NCBI RefSeq assembly: GCF_003340495.1
Contig: NZ_QASA01000001.1
Span: 124,001 to 188,000, forward strand
Origin: Adhaeribacter pallidiroseus
GTDB lineage: Bacteria; Bacteroidota; Bacteroidia; Cytophagales; Hymenobacteraceae
Length of the DNA stretch: 64,000 nucleotides
Direction of reading: 5' to 3'
Shown here: in pieces, positions 62,001 to 64,000 of the stretch
Layout: every line of letters starts with the position of its first letter
Numbering within the stretch: position 1 is the stretch's first letter
Translations under genes and position numbers: made by a program
The notes under the pieces: generated by a model
Seen by the model: the letters and a program-made list of their open reading frames with translations, nothing else
What the model was told of the DNA's origin: nothing
The model's database searches: none

Positions 62001-62812
62001 AGCTGAAACAAACCACGCTTACCGGCCAAAATGAAAAGCTCGAATATTATTCAGCTGATGAAATTGGCTTGCTGGTAAGTGAATACAATAACATGTTGCT
62101 AAAGCTGGAAGAAAGTAAAAAAGAACTGGCTACCCGTGAGAAAGAAGCCGCTTGGCGCGAAATGGCCCGGCAAGTTGCTCATGAGATAAAAAATCCGCTT
62201 ACTCCCATGAAGTTATCTTTGCAGTACCTGCAAAAAGCAATTGCCGAAAAACGCGAAAATACGGAAGCATTAATAAGTAAAATTTCGGGTACTTTAATTA
62301 CCCAGATAAATACTCTGAGCGATATTGCTACTTCTTTTTCCAGCTTTACCGCTATGCCAGAGTTAAAGCAGCATGAGATTGATATTGCTGATATATTACA
62401 ACAATGCGCCGAATTACACCAAGACGCTCATAACCGTATCCAAATTCATATTCCGGAAGGCCATTATCACGTGATAGCGGATGAAAGTTTGATGGTTAGA
62501 ACTTTCAATAACCTACTCATTAATGCTTTACAAGCTATTCCGGCGGGCCGTAAACCTTGTGTTTTAGTTTCGTTGCAAAAAACAACGCCCGACAAGGTGC
62601 TTATTTCGGTGCGGGATAATGGCAGCGGTATTCCGGCAGAAATATGTCATAAAGTATTTATTCCTAACTTTAGTACTAAGTTTTCTGGTTCTGGAATTGG
62701 TTTGGCTGTCGCTAAACGTGGCATAGAAAGTGCCGGTGGTCGCATTTGGTTTGATACCATTGAGGATCAAGGAACCACCTTTTTTATTGAACTACCAGCA
62801 ATGGCAACATGA
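59093..62812 (+). CDS. large multi-pass membrane histidine kinase, NtrY-like
   Basis: 1239 residues. The N-terminal 480 residues contain about eight or nine membrane helices. An extracytoplasmic-looking domain follows (about 480-725), two more helices (about 727-790), a second sensor-like region, a helix at about 933-959, a HAMP domain, the H-box RQVAHEIKNPLTPMKLSLQY (phosphorylated His about 1030), the N-box NNLLINALQAI and G-boxes VRDNGSGIP and GSGIGLAVAKRG. The only in-frame start is TTG at 59093, with a stop just upstream. No response regulator is adjacent. The end overlaps the next gene by ATGA. Confidence 0.9.
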   Translation: MKSRPFPYIHLIAAIICFAAAAVLNLYTYFSQSSADKNISFVADNISKVINGADQDMVLARTYIREDTVLFSRLLGKTQYPCFILKQDRLIFWSNHTTATEFDNTAIKEGFSVVESKYGKHLVSKKSYLNFTILIYIPLEVSFGINNSYLQSGLNDAIFGSMQARILTEPNSPFPKLRTADGTYLFSLQQFGETDVRKSSQAAIAIITLGIGFLVYCLVFISQSYLRKEKYLQGLGILILPLFGLRVMLLSFHFPFSVLELDVFNPKLYAASFWSPSIGDLLLNAILLAVLTFNLAYIFRKLHVTSLLKNLKARGRILVKLSCALIFYIMLHSLYGFYLDSFTDSVLVLDVSQSLDFSFYKFLLYTAFILHTAIFFIFVHFLTQVFHAVQPDNTAPFWYYLLTGSGGLCVILGALNNKAGVILFGLSLLFFVAIIFVRFRRNITANPYQTYLFIFWIIGMSSAAGSLAMYVHYQNLLLVNKRKFASGILLDNDIQGEYLLNDISQKVQADLSIRNKFALDPFVNVNFIKQKIERYYLRDYFDKYEVNVLIFDANDQALNANDVGIKGEDDAMNLPLYLKYVRRDAVPTERDGLFLIKEEEEQNSRRYIQFIQLHAADKIVATIVLELNLKKLTPYSVIPELLVDQKFFQPLYNRDFSYAFYQDKKLTYNEGDYNYTRYFSPAILDNPELKLNGLQVNGYHHLGFPTKDGKLLVVTTAHYSFRDVGSNFSALFLVHTLYLLLYMLLFFLMRARYIQAFSTNFSTKIQLYLNFGILIPLILISIATASLVTGSYRQDLEETYNKRGKLIQENFLSTITRKDDRDGQDGLAAQVRQLADLSETDINLYDSQGKLLFSSQPLIFEAGLLSRFINPEAFVNIEEGQARKVLLQEHAGNIQFNALYIPLYTDGYNNRVKAFIGLPFFDSEKELDSKLIELFTTIMNIFTAMFIVFMVLTYIASRALTVPLKLVTQKLKQTTLTGQNEKLEYYSADEIGLLVSEYNNMLLKLEESKKELATREKEAAWREMARQVAHEIKNPLTPMKLSLQYLQKAIAEKRENTEALISKISGTLITQINTLSDIATSFSSFTAMPELKQHEIDIADILQQCAELHQDAHNRIQIHIPEGHYHVIADESLMVRTFNNLLINALQAIPAGRKPCVLVSLQKTTPDKVLISVRDNGSGIPAEICHKVFIPNFSTKFSGSGIGLAVAKRGIESAGGRIWFDTIEDQGTTFFIELPAMAT

Positions 62813-64000
62813 ACAAATGGTGGTTGATGGGAATTTTGTGGGGACTTATTTCGTGGTCGGCCCAGGCCCAGTATTCCAACCAACGGTGTAAATGGGTAAT
62901 GCTAGCCGATGCACCGATTCAATTAGATTCGCTTACTATTTTGCCGGGTTCTATTGTGCTTCGGGGAGCGGCAGCCGATACGTTGAAGTTTATTTATAAT
63001 CCTAGTTTAAACCAATTTCAGCTGCTGCGTGCACCAGTCCCGGCTATTTTGTTGGATAGTTTAAAAAATGTAAAAACCACCTCTAATTTACCCCGTGATT
63101 CAGTTTTGGTTTGTTACCGGGTTTTGCCATTTAATTTGTCAATGGCACGTTACCGACGAAAAATAACGGCTAACGATTCGGTTTACTTACCCGGTACTAA
63201 ATTATATACCGAAGAAATTGGGGTTAAAAAAGAAGAATTGTTCCGTACACCAGGACTAAACAAAAGTGGAACGATTACCCGCGGCATTTCTTTTGGTAAT
63301 ACACAAAATGTATTCGTTAACTCTGCCTTAAACCTCCAACTGGAAGGTAAATTATCGGAAGACATTGGCATTACCGCTTCTATCTCGGACCAGAACGTTC
63401 CTTTCCAGCCGCAAGGTAATACGCAGCAATTGCAAGAGTTTGACCGCATTTTTATAACATTGCAGCATAAACTTTGGAATGTTACCGCCGGCGATATTGT
63501 ATTGCGCAATAAGCCCGATTATTTTCTACGTTATTACAAAAATGTGCAAGGAGCCGCTTTTGAAGTAAACTATACTCCCAAACCGAACCAAAAAGCCAGT
63601 ACCTCCGCCGTGGCTTCGGTAGCTAAAGGTAAATTTTCTTCTATTCAGGTTAAGCCAATTGAAAACGTGCAGGGGCCTTACCGGCTAACCGGACCCGCAT
63701 CGGAAAAGTACGTTATTGTGCTGGCTAATTCCGAAAAGGTTTACTTGGATGGTAAATTACTGACCCGCGGTTTTGATTACGATTATGTCATTGATTATAA
63801 TCAAGCTGAAATTACCTTTACCACCCGCAATGTAATTATTCAGAGTTCCCGCATCCGTATTGACTTCGAATATTCTGATCGCAATTACAATCGTACGATT
63901 TACCAGGCTAGTCACTATCAGCAAATTAATAAGTTAAATATCCATGCCAACCTGTATAACGAATCGGATAACCCGAATAACTTATTAAACTTAGATTTAA
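62809..64000 (+). CDS. large exported protein, beta-rich, partial (runs off the window)
   Basis: Open from the ATG at 62809 to the window edge, 397 residues so far. A signal peptide (MNKWWLMGILWGLISWSAQA) is followed by a beta-rich sequence with no recognised domain. Conserved-looking blocks are TRGISFGNTQNVFVNSALNL, LEGKLSEDIGITASISDQNV, QGNTQQLQEFDRIFI, GPYRLTGPASEKYVIVLANS and VYLDGKLLTRGFDYDYVIDY. They look like a conserved Bacteroidota envelope protein. Its start codon overlaps the kinase stop (ATGA), implying translational coupling. The function is unknown. Confidence 0.85.
   Translation, partial: MNKWWLMGILWGLISWSAQAQYSNQRCKWVMLADAPIQLDSLTILPGSIVLRGAAADTLKFIYNPSLNQFQLLRAPVPAILLDSLKNVKTTSNLPRDSVLVCYRVLPFNLSMARYRRKITANDSVYLPGTKLYTEEIGVKKEELFRTPGLNKSGTITRGISFGNTQNVFVNSALNLQLEGKLSEDIGITASISDQNVPFQPQGNTQQLQEFDRIFITLQHKLWNVTAGDIVLRNKPDYFLRYYKNVQGAAFEVNYTPKPNQKASTSAVASVAKGKFSSIQVKPIENVQGPYRLTGPASEKYVIVLANSEKVYLDGKLLTRGFDYDYVIDYNQAEITFTTRNVIIQSSRIRIDFEYSDRNYNRTIYQASHYQQINKLNIHANLYNESDNPNNLLNLDL

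Overview
The window is chromosomal DNA from a member of the Bacteroidota, most likely a cytophagalean of the Hymenobacteraceae type (Adhaeribacter/Rufibacter-like; the genus is a guess). Pointers are promoters of the form TTG-N19-TAnnTTTG, an alternative complex III (actABCDEF) joined to a cytochrome oxidase cluster, a short NuoG, GSCFA and DUF6588 proteins, the Bacteroidota-type GlmU-like protein, and mostly absent Shine-Dalgarno sequences. No rRNA, tRNA, CRISPR array, prophage or intact insertion sequence was seen.

Layout. 14-7985 (minus): nuoA-B-C-D-E-F-G-H of respiratory complex I, interrupted between nuoD and nuoE by a MntA/HepT toxin-antitoxin pair. 8611-12720 (minus): secreted esterase, proline catabolic dehydrogenase PruA, HAD phosphatase, ArsR-type regulator. 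12934-15433 (plus): carboxypeptidase-regulatory-like protein and a type II NADH dehydrogenase with a Pro/Ala-rich tail. 15589-26165: S41 protease, transsulfuration enzyme, GT39 glycosyltransferase, ispE, EamA transporter, LptF/G permease, tgt, rdgB, alpha/beta hydrolase and phosphoribosyltransferase. 26336-31227 (plus): L31, GlmU-like protein, small membrane protein, holB, hemC, cyclophilin. 31345-41172 (minus): Rieske protein, lipoprotein-like methyltransferase, DUF6588 protein, priA, YyaL-like thioredoxin protein, GSCFA protein and rpsF-rpsR-rplI. 41986-58712 (plus): one long respiratory cluster, actABCDEF-coxBA-ctaA-ctaB-coxIII-coxIII-coxIV-sco-DUF420-small CxxC protein. 59093-end (plus): a 1239-residue membrane histidine kinase overlapping by ATGA with a large exported protein that runs off the window.

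How the genes work together. Complex I and NDH-2 feed electrons from NADH into the quinone pool; alternative complex III oxidises quinol and passes electrons to the caa3/aa3-type oxidase, with ctaA/ctaB making heme A and Sco loading copper. The window therefore holds most of an aerobic electron transport chain.

Two features stand out beyond ordinary genes. First, five genes (hepT, nuoE, pruA, coxB, coxA) are each broken by an apparent single-base deletion, four of them in homopolymers; this looks like consensus sequencing error more than biology, and nuoE, pruA, coxB and coxA are annotated here as full-length genes. Second, many intergenic gaps carry degenerate 7- and 8-nt period arrays belonging to a few word families (GTTGCAA, AGTCCAT, TTGTTGAA, GTTATTC). 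They combine into composite elements, and tgt is flanked by two such elements in mirror orientation. In addition, rpsR and rplI each have a strong AAGGAGG Shine-Dalgarno site at identical spacing, unusual for this phylum and suggestive of autoregulation.
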